Below, in pieces: positions 1 to 7,236 of a DNA stretch of 20,597 nt. Location: positions 1 to 20,597 of the forward strand of contig JBHHVZ010000048.1 of the NCBI GenBank assembly GCA_046756245.1, given 5' to 3'. Source of the stretch: G021776435 sp046756245 (lineage in GTDB: Bacteria; Pseudomonadota; Alphaproteobacteria; Caulobacterales; Parvularculaceae). Below the pieces are notes generated by a model that made no database searches, was not told where the DNA came from, and saw nothing but the letters and a program-made list of their open reading frames with translations. The stretch's first letter is position 1, and each line of letters opens with the position of its first letter. The translations under genes were made by a program, and so were the position numbers.

Positions 1-85
1 AAGTTTGCGCATTCTTCCGGTTTGAGGGCGTCGAGGGCGAGGGCGGCGGCTTCGCTTATTGAGAATCTGCTCTAGCGCGGCTTTT

Positions 86-138
86 GGGTCAGGAATTCGC
101 TTCAGAGTTTGTCGAATCGTTGAGCGAATTCCTGACCC
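86..138. repeat. Inverted repeat, 16-bp perfect arms, upstream of metK
   Basis: The arm GGGTCAGGAATTCGCT at 86-101 is repeated in inverse orientation at 123-138, with a 21-bp spacer. The arms are perfect. No T-run follows on either strand, so a simple intrinsic terminator is unlikely. It could be a short palindromic dispersed repeat or a transcript-end hairpin for an upstream gene outside the window. The rest of 1-248 holds no confident gene. A short coding-like stretch on the minus strand (about 1-59) has no ordinary start codon. Confidence 0.75.
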
Positions 139-180
139 GCCACACTGGCGCCTGTTGTTCATTCTTTATGTTGGACACGA

Positions 181-248
181 GCCGGGCGCTTGGGTAAAAC
201 CTCTCCCGGCACATAAACATTTCTTTATATGAGGGGGTGCTTCCGCCC
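181..248 (+). promoter_or_regulatory. metK leader: hairpin plus Shine-Dalgarno
   Basis: GCCGGG (181-186) can pair with CCCGGC (205-210), and a small inner GGT/ACC pairing lies inside the loop. The segment CCTC inside the hairpin region could alternatively pair with the GAGG of the ribosome-binding site (231-237, GAGGGGG). Alternatively, TTGGAC (171-176) with TAAAAC (195-200) could be a promoter, in which case the hairpin would not be fully transcribed. Because metK makes SAM, a SAM-sensing leader is an attractive idea, but I do not recognise a known SAM riboswitch consensus here. Confidence 0.3.
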
Positions 249-1421
249 ATGACGCGCCAGTCATATCTGTTCACCAGCGAGAGCGTTTCTGAAGGCCATC
301 CGGATAAAGTTTGCGACAGGATTTCCGACGCCGTCGTCGATTTGTTCCTGTCGCGCGATCCGGTTGCGCGCGTCGCCTGCGAAACGATGACGACGACCAA
401 CCAGATTATTCTGGCGGGCGAGACACGCACGGCTCAGGATGTCTCCGACGCGGAGATAGAGGAAGCCGCCCGCGGCGCGGTCAGGGATATCGGCTACGAA
501 CAGGACGGTTTTCACTGGAAGACGGCGAATTTCCAGAACTTCCTGCACGAGCAGTCGCCTGATATCGCCATGGGCGTCGACGCGGCCGGCAATAAGGACG
601 AAGGCGCCGGCGATCAGGGCATCATGTTCGGCTATGCCGTCGATGAAACGCCGGACCTCATGCCGGCGCCGATTCAGTATGCGCACCAAATTCTGCGGCG
701 CATGGCCGAGCTCCGGAAATCAGGCGTGCGCCCTGAATTCGAACCGGACGCGAAGAGCCAGGTGACGGTGCTTTACAAGAACGGCAAGCCGGCGGCGACG
801 ACTTCGGTCGTGGTTTCAACCCAGCATCAAGACGGTCTGACGCCGGACGATGTGAAAGAGCTTGTGCGCCCGGTGGTCGAAGAAGTGCTGGCGGATGTGG
901 GGATGCCGCCGGAAGAGGAATTCTTCGTCAATCCGACAGGCAAGTTCGTTGTCGGCGGGCCTGACGGCGACGCCGGCCTTACGGGGCGTAAAATTATCGT
1001 CGATACTTACGGCGGCGCAGCGCCGCATGGCGGCGGCGCCTTTTCCGGCAAAGACCCCACCAAGGTCGACCGGTCGGCGGCGTATGCGGCGCGCTATCTC
1101 GCCAAGAACGTCGTTGCAGCGGGGTTGGCGGAGCGGTGTCTCATCCAGTTCGCTTACGCAATCGGCGTGTCGAAACCGTTGTCGGTTTATGTCGATCTGT
1201 TCGGAACCGGTACGACCGACGAAACGCGGATCGAAAAAGCCTTGCGCGAAGTGATGGACCTCAGCCCGCGCGGCATTCGCGAGCATCTCGCGCTCAACCG
1301 TCCGATCTATGCGCGCACCGCCGCTTACGGTCATTTTGGCCGGACGCCGGAAGCCGACGGCGGATTTTCGTGGGAGAAAACCGATCTGGTCGAAGCTTTA
1401 AAAACGGCTGTCGGCGACTGA
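249..1421 (+). CDS. metK: S-adenosylmethionine synthetase
   Basis: This enzyme makes S-adenosylmethionine from methionine and ATP in the cytoplasm, feeding methyltransferases such as TrmB further downstream. The 390-residue protein begins with the family signature SYLFTSESVSEGHPDKVCD and carries GAGDQGIMFGYA and, near residue 255, the GGPDGDAGLTGRKIIVDTYG region followed by the phosphate-binding GGGAFSGKDPTKVDRSAAY stretch. All hallmark motifs are intact and the length is normal. I chose ATG 249 over the in-frame GTG 237: it gives the standard MTRQSYLF start and leaves GAGGGGG (231-237) at 11 bases spacing, whereas the GTG would abut that motif. In many alphaproteobacteria trmB follows directly; here about 2.6 kb of accessory genes intervene. 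The identification is very secure. Confidence 0.98.
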   Translation: MTRQSYLFTSESVSEGHPDKVCDRISDAVVDLFLSRDPVARVACETMTTTNQIILAGETRTAQDVSDAEIEEAARGAVRDIGYEQDGFHWKTANFQNFLHEQSPDIAMGVDAAGNKDEGAGDQGIMFGYAVDETPDLMPAPIQYAHQILRRMAELRKSGVRPEFEPDAKSQVTVLYKNGKPAATTSVVVSTQHQDGLTPDDVKELVRPVVEEVLADVGMPPEEEFFVNPTGKFVVGGPDGDAGLTGRKIIVDTYGGAAPHGGGAFSGKDPTKVDRSAAYAARYLAKNVVAAGLAERCLIQFAYAIGVSKPLSVYVDLFGTGTTDETRIEKALREVMDLSPRGIREHLALNRPIYARTAAYGHFGRTPEADGGFSWEKTDLVEALKTAVGD

Positions 1422-1524
1422 TCATACGACGCTACACTGACCGCGTCTCATAACGCCCTTGGAAAAGCCTTGCATTCCACTGTCGGCCTTCGAAAGGGAA
1501 CACAGGTCGTCAGTGCAGCTTTGG

Positions 1525-2322
1525 TCAGACGTCAGCGCCGAGATATTTCTCATAGCGCGTTCCGGCGAGTCGGGCGGCCACGTCCTCGTAATTCTCCAGC
1601 ACCGCAGGCAGATCCTGCTGGCGTATGCGTTTGTGTTCGGCCGGCAGGTCCATCGGTTCGACGCCCAGGAATTCGAGCAGCGCCAGCTTGGGTTCCAGGC
1701 GTTTTGATTCATCGGCTCCGAAATATTTTTCATAAGAAAGGCGAAAGACCCGATCTGGGCCGACACGATTCGCAACGCCTGCAATCGCGTCGTTTTCCTC
1801 CTGGATGGTGTCGAGCGATTGTAGAAGGCGGTCCGTATCAAGACGGATGCGTTCTATAGAGACGGGTTCGTTCTTCGTTCGGGCCACCATGCCGGTCTTG
1901 GCGAGAAGCGCGCCTGAAACATAACGATCCAGCGGGTTTTCGCGCACGAGCGTGACGACCTTGAGCGTTTCATCGTCGACCAGGCGATCGACAAGGTCAC
2001 GCCGTCGCAAGTTTACAATGAGCTCCTTAACGCCGATGGTGCGTATGTTTTTCCGATTGCGAAAATGAGTTTTTCGGCCGTGAAATTTTCTGACTGCGTA
2101 GGAATAAATCTGCGCGCCGTAGAAGAACGCGCTGCTTTTCCATAACCAGCCGAGATAGGCGCCGGCGCCTTTCCGGCCGAAAAGCGGCAGAAAAAACCGG
2201 CCGGCGAACGTCCACCGTCCCAGCACCTCGCCATAGTTGACGATCGCCGGATGCTGGTTGAGCATCTGCACGAAGTAGTTGCTGCCGCTGCGGCCGTTGG
2301 TGATCAGGATATGGCGGTCCAA
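1525..2322 (-). CDS. NodH/Stf0-like sulfotransferase
   Basis: Predicted PAPS-dependent sulfotransferase of 265 residues, transferring sulfate to a hydroxyl group, probably of a carbohydrate or lipid. The N-terminus ILITNGRSGSNYFVQML matches the 5'-phosphosulfate-binding loop of the family, HPAIVNYGEVL fits the following conserved helix/Glu segment, and VVTLVRENPLDRYVSG near residue 145 matches the 3'-phosphate-binding region seen in NodH/Stf0-like proteins. There is no signal peptide, so it should act in the cytoplasm. The start is TTG (2322-2320), supported by a GGAG eight bases upstream; there is no in-frame ATG or GTG before an upstream stop. It is transcribed divergently from the hydrolase at 2449 and points toward metK. 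The substrate is unknown. The nearby glycosyltransferases and glycan esterase make a surface polysaccharide an inference worth considering. Confidence 0.8.
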   Translation of the reverse strand: MDRHILITNGRSGSNYFVQMLNQHPAIVNYGEVLGRWTFAGRFFLPLFGRKGAGAYLGWLWKSSAFFYGAQIYSYAVRKFHGRKTHFRNRKNIRTIGVKELIVNLRRRDLVDRLVDDETLKVVTLVRENPLDRYVSGALLAKTGMVARTKNEPVSIERIRLDTDRLLQSLDTIQEENDAIAGVANRVGPDRVFRLSYEKYFGADESKRLEPKLALLEFLGVEPMDLPAEHKRIRQQDLPAVLENYEDVAARLAGTRYEKYLGADV

Positions 2323-2351
2323 CAGTCGGGCTCCGAAGGTTGCGGCGGCGG

Positions 2352-2369
2352 GCGCGCTTTAAAGCGCGC
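2352..2369. promoter_or_regulatory. Perfect 18-bp palindrome between divergent genes
   Basis: GCGCGCTTT followed directly by AAAGCGCGC forms a perfect palindrome in the 126-bp gap between the divergent sulfotransferase and hydrolase genes. It is 29 bp upstream of the sulfotransferase start and about 80 bp upstream of the hydrolase start. That position suits an operator for a dimeric regulator, but no regulator gene lies beside it. It has no loop, and no T-run follows, so a terminator role is unlikely. Confidence 0.5.
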
Positions 2370-2448
2370 GAGTTATGGGCGAAATCGGGGAGCCCGGCAA
2401 CCGCGTCAATCGCCGCTAGAGCAGTCGGCGCAAGGAGAAATAGCGGGC

Positions 2449-3306
2449 ATGCGACAGGACATCATCGATCTTTATGACGCTTTCACCCATGGCGCCATGG
2501 CGCGGCGTGATTTCTTGAAACGACTGGCGCGGCTCGCCGGCGGCGCAGCGGCGGCGAGCGCCTTGATTTCGCTGCTTGAAAACGATTACGCCCGGGCGGC
2601 TGTCGTCGCGGCGGACGACGCGCGGATCAAAACATCCTATACGGAATTTGATTTCGCCAGGCTGACCGGCGCCTATGTCGCCGAGCCGGCCGACAGAGCG
2701 GGTCCGACGCCCGCCGTCATCGTCATTCATGAAAACCGCGGATTGAATCCGCATATCGAAGATGTGGCGCGCCGTCTCGCCGTTGAAGGCTTTGGCGCCT
2801 ATGCGGTCGACATGCTGACGCCGTTCGGCGGCACGCCCAATGATGAAGACGAAGCGCGTAAACTGATCCGCCAGCTCGACGCCGTAAAGACGACGCGCGC
2901 GCTGGCCGCGATTGCCGCCTATCTGAAGGCTGCGAAAACTCATAACGGCAAAGTGGGCGCACTCGGATTCTGCTGGGGCGGCGGCATGGTCAACCGGCTG
3001 GCGGCGGCTGCGCCGGGACTTGACGCCGGCGTCGCCTATTACGGCCGTCAGATTGCGGCCGAGGAGGCGGCGAAGATCAGGGCGGCGATGCTGCTGCATT
3101 ACGCCGGCCTTGATTCCCGCATCAATTCAGGGATCGCCGATTACGAGAAGGCGCTGAAAGCTGCTGGCGTCGACTATCGCCTCTACATGTATGAAGGCGC
3201 CCAACACGCCTTTAACAACGACACGAACGAGGCTCGCTACGACAAAGCCGCCGCGATGCTGGCTTGGTCGCGGACGACCGCCTTTTTCAGGGAAAAGCTC
3301 GCCTGA
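2449..3306 (+). CDS. Tat-exported dienelactone hydrolase family protein
   Basis: Alpha/beta hydrolase of the dienelactone hydrolase family, 285 residues. Catalytic elements are visible: Cys175 in GFCWGGGM, Asp222 in HYAGLDSRI, His253 in EGAQHAFNND, and the conserved Glu95 in VIHENRGLN. The N-terminus MARRDFLKRLARLAGGAAA (from about residue 17) has a twin-arginine motif followed by a hydrophobic Ala-rich stretch, so export by the Tat pathway to the periplasm is likely. ATG 2449 is chosen because AAGGAGA (2432-2438) sits ten bases upstream and because it places the Tat motif near the N-terminus; longer in-frame extensions run into the divergent sulfotransferase. Family members hydrolyse dienelactones and other esters, and the true substrate cannot be read from sequence. 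Export and the reading as a Cys-type hydrolase are firm; the physiological role is open. Confidence 0.88.
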   Translation: MRQDIIDLYDAFTHGAMARRDFLKRLARLAGGAAAASALISLLENDYARAAVVAADDARIKTSYTEFDFARLTGAYVAEPADRAGPTPAVIVIHENRGLNPHIEDVARRLAVEGFGAYAVDMLTPFGGTPNDEDEARKLIRQLDAVKTTRALAAIAAYLKAAKTHNGKVGALGFCWGGGMVNRLAAAAPGLDAGVAYYGRQIAAEEAAKIRAAMLLHYAGLDSRINSGIADYEKALKAAGVDYRLYMYEGAQHAFNNDTNEARYDKAAAMLAWSRTTAFFREKLA

Positions 3307-3397
3307 CCGGCGCGCGGTCTTGTTTTCACGTTATGGCGAGGTCCCGCCGGCCGGCGCAGCGGCGTGTTAGCATCGCAGGTGTCGAGGAGGCTTCGCC

Positions 3398-3994
3398 ATG
3401 AAATTGTTGCGCCTTTCATCCGCCGTCATCGCCGCTGTTGCGGCCTTTGTGCTTTCGCCGGCTTTCGTTTCGGCGCAGGATGCGCCCTACGCCGAGCCGG
3501 AGGAGGAAAATGATTCCGACACGGACGAAGAAAACGCTGCTGCGGTCGCCGCCGCCGAGCGTCTTCTCGAAGTCGTAAAGAGCATTGATGAGAACGCGCA
3601 GTTCGGGCTGAACGGCGCGGTGTTTGAGGCCGGCGGCGCCACTGTGACGCTTATTTACGACGTCAACGCCGACCGCATGCGCCTTGTTGCGCCCGTGGCG
3701 AGCGCAGACGGGCTGGCGCCGGAAGAGTTGATGCGCCTTATGCAGGCGAATTTCGACAGCGCGCTCGATGCGCGCTACGCCGTTGCGCAGGGCGTAGTGT
3801 GGTCGGTCTTTCTCCATCCGCTTTCAACTCTTGGCGGCGAGGAGTTCGGTTCGGGGCTCGGCCAGACGATCAATCTCGTCGCCACATATGGCTCGACCTA
3901 CTCGTCCGGCGCATTCATCTTCGGCGGCGGCGATTCAATGGAGCGCCAACGTGAGCTGATCGAGGAGCTGAAAGAAAAAGGCCGCGATGTTTAG
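3398..3994 (+). CDS. Secreted protein of unknown function, possibly YbjN/CesT-like fold
   Basis: A 198-residue protein with a clear Sec signal peptide: MKLLRLSS, then a hydrophobic Ala/Val core, with likely cleavage after VSA near residue 26. An acidic linker rich in Glu and Asp follows (residues about 30-48), then a compact domain with an alternating strand pattern (GATVTLIYDVNADRMRLVAP) and a helix containing LMRLMQANFDSALDARYAV. This strand/helix arrangement resembles YbjN or type III chaperone-like folds, but that is pattern inference only. The C-terminus is charged (ERQRELIEELKEKGRDV). The start has a strong GAGGAGG Shine-Dalgarno (3384-3390). It lies in the same direction as, and about 90 bp after, the Tat-exported hydrolase, so the two may be co-transcribed and both work in the periplasm. 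I do not assign a function. Confidence 0.8.
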   Translation: MKLLRLSSAVIAAVAAFVLSPAFVSAQDAPYAEPEEENDSDTDEENAAAVAAAERLLEVVKSIDENAQFGLNGAVFEAGGATVTLIYDVNADRMRLVAPVASADGLAPEELMRLMQANFDSALDARYAVAQGVVWSVFLHPLSTLGGEEFGSGLGQTINLVATYGSTYSSGAFIFGGGDSMERQRELIEELKEKGRDV

Positions 3995-4058
3995 CGCTGT
4001 ATAGAATGCCTCTTCACAAGGCTTGAGAGGGCGCCGAAGGGTCTGTAAAGCTCGCTCC

Positions 4059-4745
4059 GTGCCCGATTCCGCCTATATTCCCCGTCTGTATGGACGCCGC
4101 CAGGACAAGCCTTTGAAGCCGCGCCAGGCGCGGCTGATGCATACATTGTTGCCGAAAGTCGCGCTGCCCAATCCGACGGAAAGCGCGATCGAACCGGCTG
4201 CGCTCTTTCCGCATACGGAGGATGTCTGGCTTGAGATCGGCTTTGGCGGCGGCGAACACCTCGCCTGGCAGGCTGAACATAATCCGCGCATCGGCGTGGT
4301 CGGCGCCGAGCCTTTTATCAACGGCGTCGCCAAACTGCTCGTCCAGATCGAAGAAAAGAATCTGCAAAACGTGCGGATTTGTCATGGCGACGCCCGGCCG
4401 CTGCTTGAAGCGTTGGCCGACGCGTCAATCGGCCGACTGTTCGTTCTTCATCCCGATCCGTGGCCGAAAAAACGTCATTTCAAGCGTCGCCTCATAAGTC
4501 CGTGGTTTTTCGCCGAAGCCGCTCGCGTCATGAAGTCCGGCGCGGAATTGCGGATCGCAACCGACATCCCCGATTATGCGCGCTGGACGTTAATGCATGC
4601 GCAGAATGCGCCCGATTTCGAGTGGATCGCCGAACGCGCCGACGACTGGCGCATCCGCCCGCCCGACTGGCCGCAGACGCGTTACGAGGCGAAGGCGGTC
4701 AGCGAGGAGCGCGCCCCGGTCTACCTCGTCTTTCGCCGCATATGA
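4059..4745 (+). CDS. trmB: tRNA (guanine-N7-)-methyltransferase
   Basis: TrmB methylates guanosine 46 at N7 in the variable loop of many tRNAs, using SAM. The roughly 228-residue protein contains the SAM-binding loop WLEIGFGGGEHL (residues about 57-68), GAEPFINGVAKLL, the family signature HPDPWPKKRHFKRRL (from residue 131), IATDIPDYARW, and the C-terminal TRYEAKA. The start is uncertain. GTG 4059 gives the usual short lead into the YGRRQDKPLKPRQARLM motif, while an in-frame TTG at 4023 would add twelve residues; neither has a strong ribosome-binding site. In relatives this gene often sits between metK and rimP, as here, but it is now flanked by accessory genes on both sides. The product is not in doubt. 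Confidence 0.95.
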   Translation: MPDSAYIPRLYGRRQDKPLKPRQARLMHTLLPKVALPNPTESAIEPAALFPHTEDVWLEIGFGGGEHLAWQAEHNPRIGVVGAEPFINGVAKLLVQIEEKNLQNVRICHGDARPLLEALADASIGRLFVLHPDPWPKKRHFKRRLISPWFFAEAARVMKSGAELRIATDIPDYARWTLMHAQNAPDFEWIAERADDWRIRPPDWPQTRYEAKAVSEERAPVYLVFRRI

Positions 4746-4819
4746 GCGACGGTTGACCGGCATGTGACTTGAGACGTCCGCCGTCCTCGGGCAAGACTCT
4801 TCACGAAAGGGAGCGTTGC

Positions 4820-6109
4820 ATGCGGATTTGGTCATTCGGTTTTCTCGTTTTGCTCGCCGTTTCGGCCACGGGGTGCGTGCAATTGACCCTCGCCTGGGCC
4901 GACCTGAACCCGGCCGGACCGAAAGCCGAACCGGATGTGCTCGGGACGTTTGAGGGCGACGGCCCGGTAACGACGATTGAAGACTGGGAACGGTCGCGCG
5001 CGCCAGCCCTGCGCGAGGCGTTTCAGGCCAACCTTTACGGCTATTTTCCGGATGCGTCGTCAGTCGACATTCTCGAGCATCGCGTGCTCGACAAAGCGGC
5101 TTTCGACGGCGCCGGCCAGCTCGAGGAATACAAGCTCGAAGCAACGGCGTCGTTCAACGGATCCGACCAAAAAACCGAGCCCTTCTATCTCGACGTCGTT
5201 CTGCCTGCCGCCGCCGATGGGCCCGTTCCCGTCATCCTGATGGAGACTTTTTGTCCGCGCTGGGACACGATCCCCCATCCCGACGTCGCGCGGCCGAAGG
5301 AGTCGGGTTCCTGTAACGACGGTCCGATGACGGGCGTATTCGCCTATGTATTCGGACGCTATATCGCGACGCCGCCGCTTGAGACGATTCTCGCACGCGG
5401 CTACGGCGTGGCGACAATCTTTCCCGGCGAATACGTTCCCGACAGCAAGGAGAAGGGGCTGGCGGCGCTAAGCGCGCTTGATCCGGACGCGACCGATCCC
5501 GACCGGCGCTGGGGCGCGGTTGCAGCCTGGGCGTGGGGTTATTCGCTCATTATCGACGTGCTCGAAAATGATCCCGCCGTCGACACATTCATCACATACG
5601 GACATTCCCGATACGGAAAAGCAGCCCTTGTCGCCGCCGCCTTTGATACGCGCGTCGACGGCGTCATCGCCCACCAGTCGGGCACAGGCGGCGCTTCTCT
5701 CAACCGTAAGAAAAAGGGCGAAAGCGTCGGCGCAATTACAGAAAACTATCCCCACTGGTTCGCAAGCGTTTATGCGCGCTACGCCGGCCATGAAGAAGAC
5801 ATGCCGGTCGACCAGCACCAGCTTCTGGCGCTTGTCGCGCCGCGGCCGATCCTTCTGGGCAATGCGCGCCGCGACGTCTGGTCCGACCCGAACGGGGCGT
5901 TTCGCGCCGCCATCGGCGCCGATCCGGTCTGGAAGCTTTATGGCGGCGACGGCCTCGATCAGAAAAGGCTCAAGCCGTTCAACCCGCAAGCCGACATCGC
6001 CTTCTGGATCCGGCCCGGCACGCACGGCGTCGTCAGGGAGGACTGGCCTGCGTTTCTCGACTTCCTCGACGCGCATTTCAAGCCGGCGCCGATGCTGACG
6101 CGACGCTAG
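4820..6109 (+). CDS. CE15-like glucuronoyl esterase lipoprotein
   Basis: A 429-residue predicted lipoprotein: MRIWSFGFLVLLAVSATGC has a hydrophobic signal and a lipobox ending in Cys19. The mature protein resembles carbohydrate esterase family 15, whose members cleave esters of glucuronic acid residues in polysaccharides. Visible marks are the nucleophile motif ITYGHSRYGKAA (Ser263), the following HQSGTGGASLNR segment, the LVAPRPILLGNARRDVWSDP strand, and FWIRPGTHGVVREDW with the likely catalytic His402. ATG 4820 is chosen because AAAGGGAG lies just upstream and the lipoprotein signal then starts the protein; an in-frame upstream start at 4769 would add 17 residues before it. It is probably anchored to the outer membrane or periplasmic face. 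It lies before the glycosyltransferase/acyltransferase pair, suggesting work on a uronic-acid-containing glycan, either self-made or scavenged. Confidence 0.85.
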   Translation: MRIWSFGFLVLLAVSATGCVQLTLAWADLNPAGPKAEPDVLGTFEGDGPVTTIEDWERSRAPALREAFQANLYGYFPDASSVDILEHRVLDKAAFDGAGQLEEYKLEATASFNGSDQKTEPFYLDVVLPAAADGPVPVILMETFCPRWDTIPHPDVARPKESGSCNDGPMTGVFAYVFGRYIATPPLETILARGYGVATIFPGEYVPDSKEKGLAALSALDPDATDPDRRWGAVAAWAWGYSLIIDVLENDPAVDTFITYGHSRYGKAALVAAAFDTRVDGVIAHQSGTGGASLNRKKKGESVGAITENYPHWFASVYARYAGHEEDMPVDQHQLLALVAPRPILLGNARRDVWSDPNGAFRAAIGADPVWKLYGGDGLDQKRLKPFNPQADIAFWIRPGTHGVVREDWPAFLDFLDAHFKPAPMLTRR

Positions 6110-6225
6110 CTGTTCGGCCGCGTCTGACTTGTCTTTACGTCGTCGTGCAGACTTGCATATTCGCAAGGAATTGGTGATGGCTGCGTGCTAGGACTTGTCC
6201 TGCACGCGTCGGATTAACGCCATAA

Positions 6226-6248
6226 CGCAGCCTTGCGCCATGGCTGCG
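6226..6248 (+). promoter_or_regulatory. Inverted repeat before the GT2 gene
   Basis: CGCAGCC (6226-6232) and GGCTGCG (6242-6248) form a 7-bp inverted repeat with a 9-base loop, about 30 bases upstream of the glycosyltransferase start. The arms overlap a 14-codon reading frame beginning at ATG 6240 and ending at TAG 6282-6284. It could be an operator or an mRNA hairpin. The rest of the 6110-6276 gap shows no gene or convincing terminator. Confidence 0.35.
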
Positions 6249-6276
6249 GCGAAGCGGAATACCGAGAGGAAAAACG

Positions 6277-7236
6277 ATTTCTAGGGTCGCCGTCATTATC
6301 GTCAATTACCGAACGCCGGATCGCGTCATCGAGTGCCTGAAATCGCTTGCGGGCGAAAGCGGCGAAGGCCTGGCGCTTGAAATTTTCGTGGGCGATGCGG
6401 ATTCCGGCGATGGGTCCGTCTCCACAATAGGCGATTTCATCGCCTCCTGCGGCATGACGAACGCGCAGTGTTTTTCTATCGGCGAGAACCGCGGATTCGC
6501 CTATGGCAACAACTTCATTTTGAGCCGTTATGTGCTGGTCCGTGATGATTTTGACTTTGTGCATTTTCTTAATCCCGATACGATCGTTCATCCGGGGGCG
6601 GTCAGTCGCCTCGCTTCGTTCCTCAGTGCCAACACCAAGGCCGGCGTTGCAGGCAGCCGGTTGGAGAACCCTGACGGGAGCCTTCGCGCTTACGGGTTTA
6701 ATTTCCCGACGCCGATTCGGGAGTTTTTTCGCGGCGCGCGGGTGCCTGTTGTCGAAAAGTTGTTTCCGTGGACCTCTGTTCACATAAAAAATTTGCTGGA
6801 AACGCGCGAAGTCGATTGGGTTTCAGGCGCAAGTTTCATGGCGCCCAAACGCGTTATCGATCGAGTCGGCGTCATGGACGACGGATATTTTCTCTATTTT
6901 GAAGAAGTCGATTTGATGAAGCGCGTGCGGGCCGCCGGGTATCAGGTTTGGCATGTTGCTGAGAGCTGCGTCGTCCATCTTGGGGGGCAGTCGACCGGCG
7001 TTGATATTGCAAACCGCCCGGCGCCGACACCCGATTTCTGGTTCCGTTCGCGGAGCAAGTTTTTCCGCGATCAGTATGGCAAAGGCGGCCTGTTAGCCGC
7101 GAATATTCTGTTTCTCGCCGGCGACGTTATCTATCGTATCCACCGGCTTTTGATGCTCAAACCGATTGTAAATCCGCCGCACCTGTGGCGCGATTACTTT
7201 ACGCACGGTTTCGCTACGGCGCGGGAAAGAAAATGA
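6277..7236 (+). CDS. GT2 family glycosyltransferase, probable ATT start
   Basis: A GT-A fold family 2 glycosyltransferase resembling rhamnosyltransferases (WbbL-like), 319 residues. It shows the N-terminal strand VAVIIVNYRTPDRVIECL, SIGENRGFAYGNN, the metal/nucleotide site FLNPDTIVHPGA, WVSGASFMAPKRVID, and the acceptor-side motif GYFLYFEEVDLMKRVRAAGY. No transmembrane segment is evident, so it acts at the cytoplasmic face. The frame is open upstream to a TAA at 6223 and contains no ATG, GTG or TTG before codon 38. The conserved N-terminal strand must be translated, and ATT 6277 follows GAGAGGA (6264-6270) at good spacing and would give MSRVAVIIVNY. An indel linking the frame to ATG 6240 is the alternative. 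The stop overlaps the next gene's start (ATGA at 7233-7236), indicating translational coupling. Confidence 0.88.
   Translation: MSRVAVIIVNYRTPDRVIECLKSLAGESGEGLALEIFVGDADSGDGSVSTIGDFIASCGMTNAQCFSIGENRGFAYGNNFILSRYVLVRDDFDFVHFLNPDTIVHPGAVSRLASFLSANTKAGVAGSRLENPDGSLRAYGFNFPTPIREFFRGARVPVVEKLFPWTSVHIKNLLETREVDWVSGASFMAPKRVIDRVGVMDDGYFLYFEEVDLMKRVRAAGYQVWHVAESCVVHLGGQSTGVDIANRPAPTPDFWFRSRSKFFRDQYGKGGLLAANILFLAGDVIYRIHRLLMLKPIVNPPHLWRDYFTHGFATARERK

Noticed and set aside
140..248. SAM-II or SAM/SAH riboswitch before metK
   Set aside because: The conserved strings of those classes, such as TGATTTAA with GATAAAT, are not present, so only a generic structured leader is reported.
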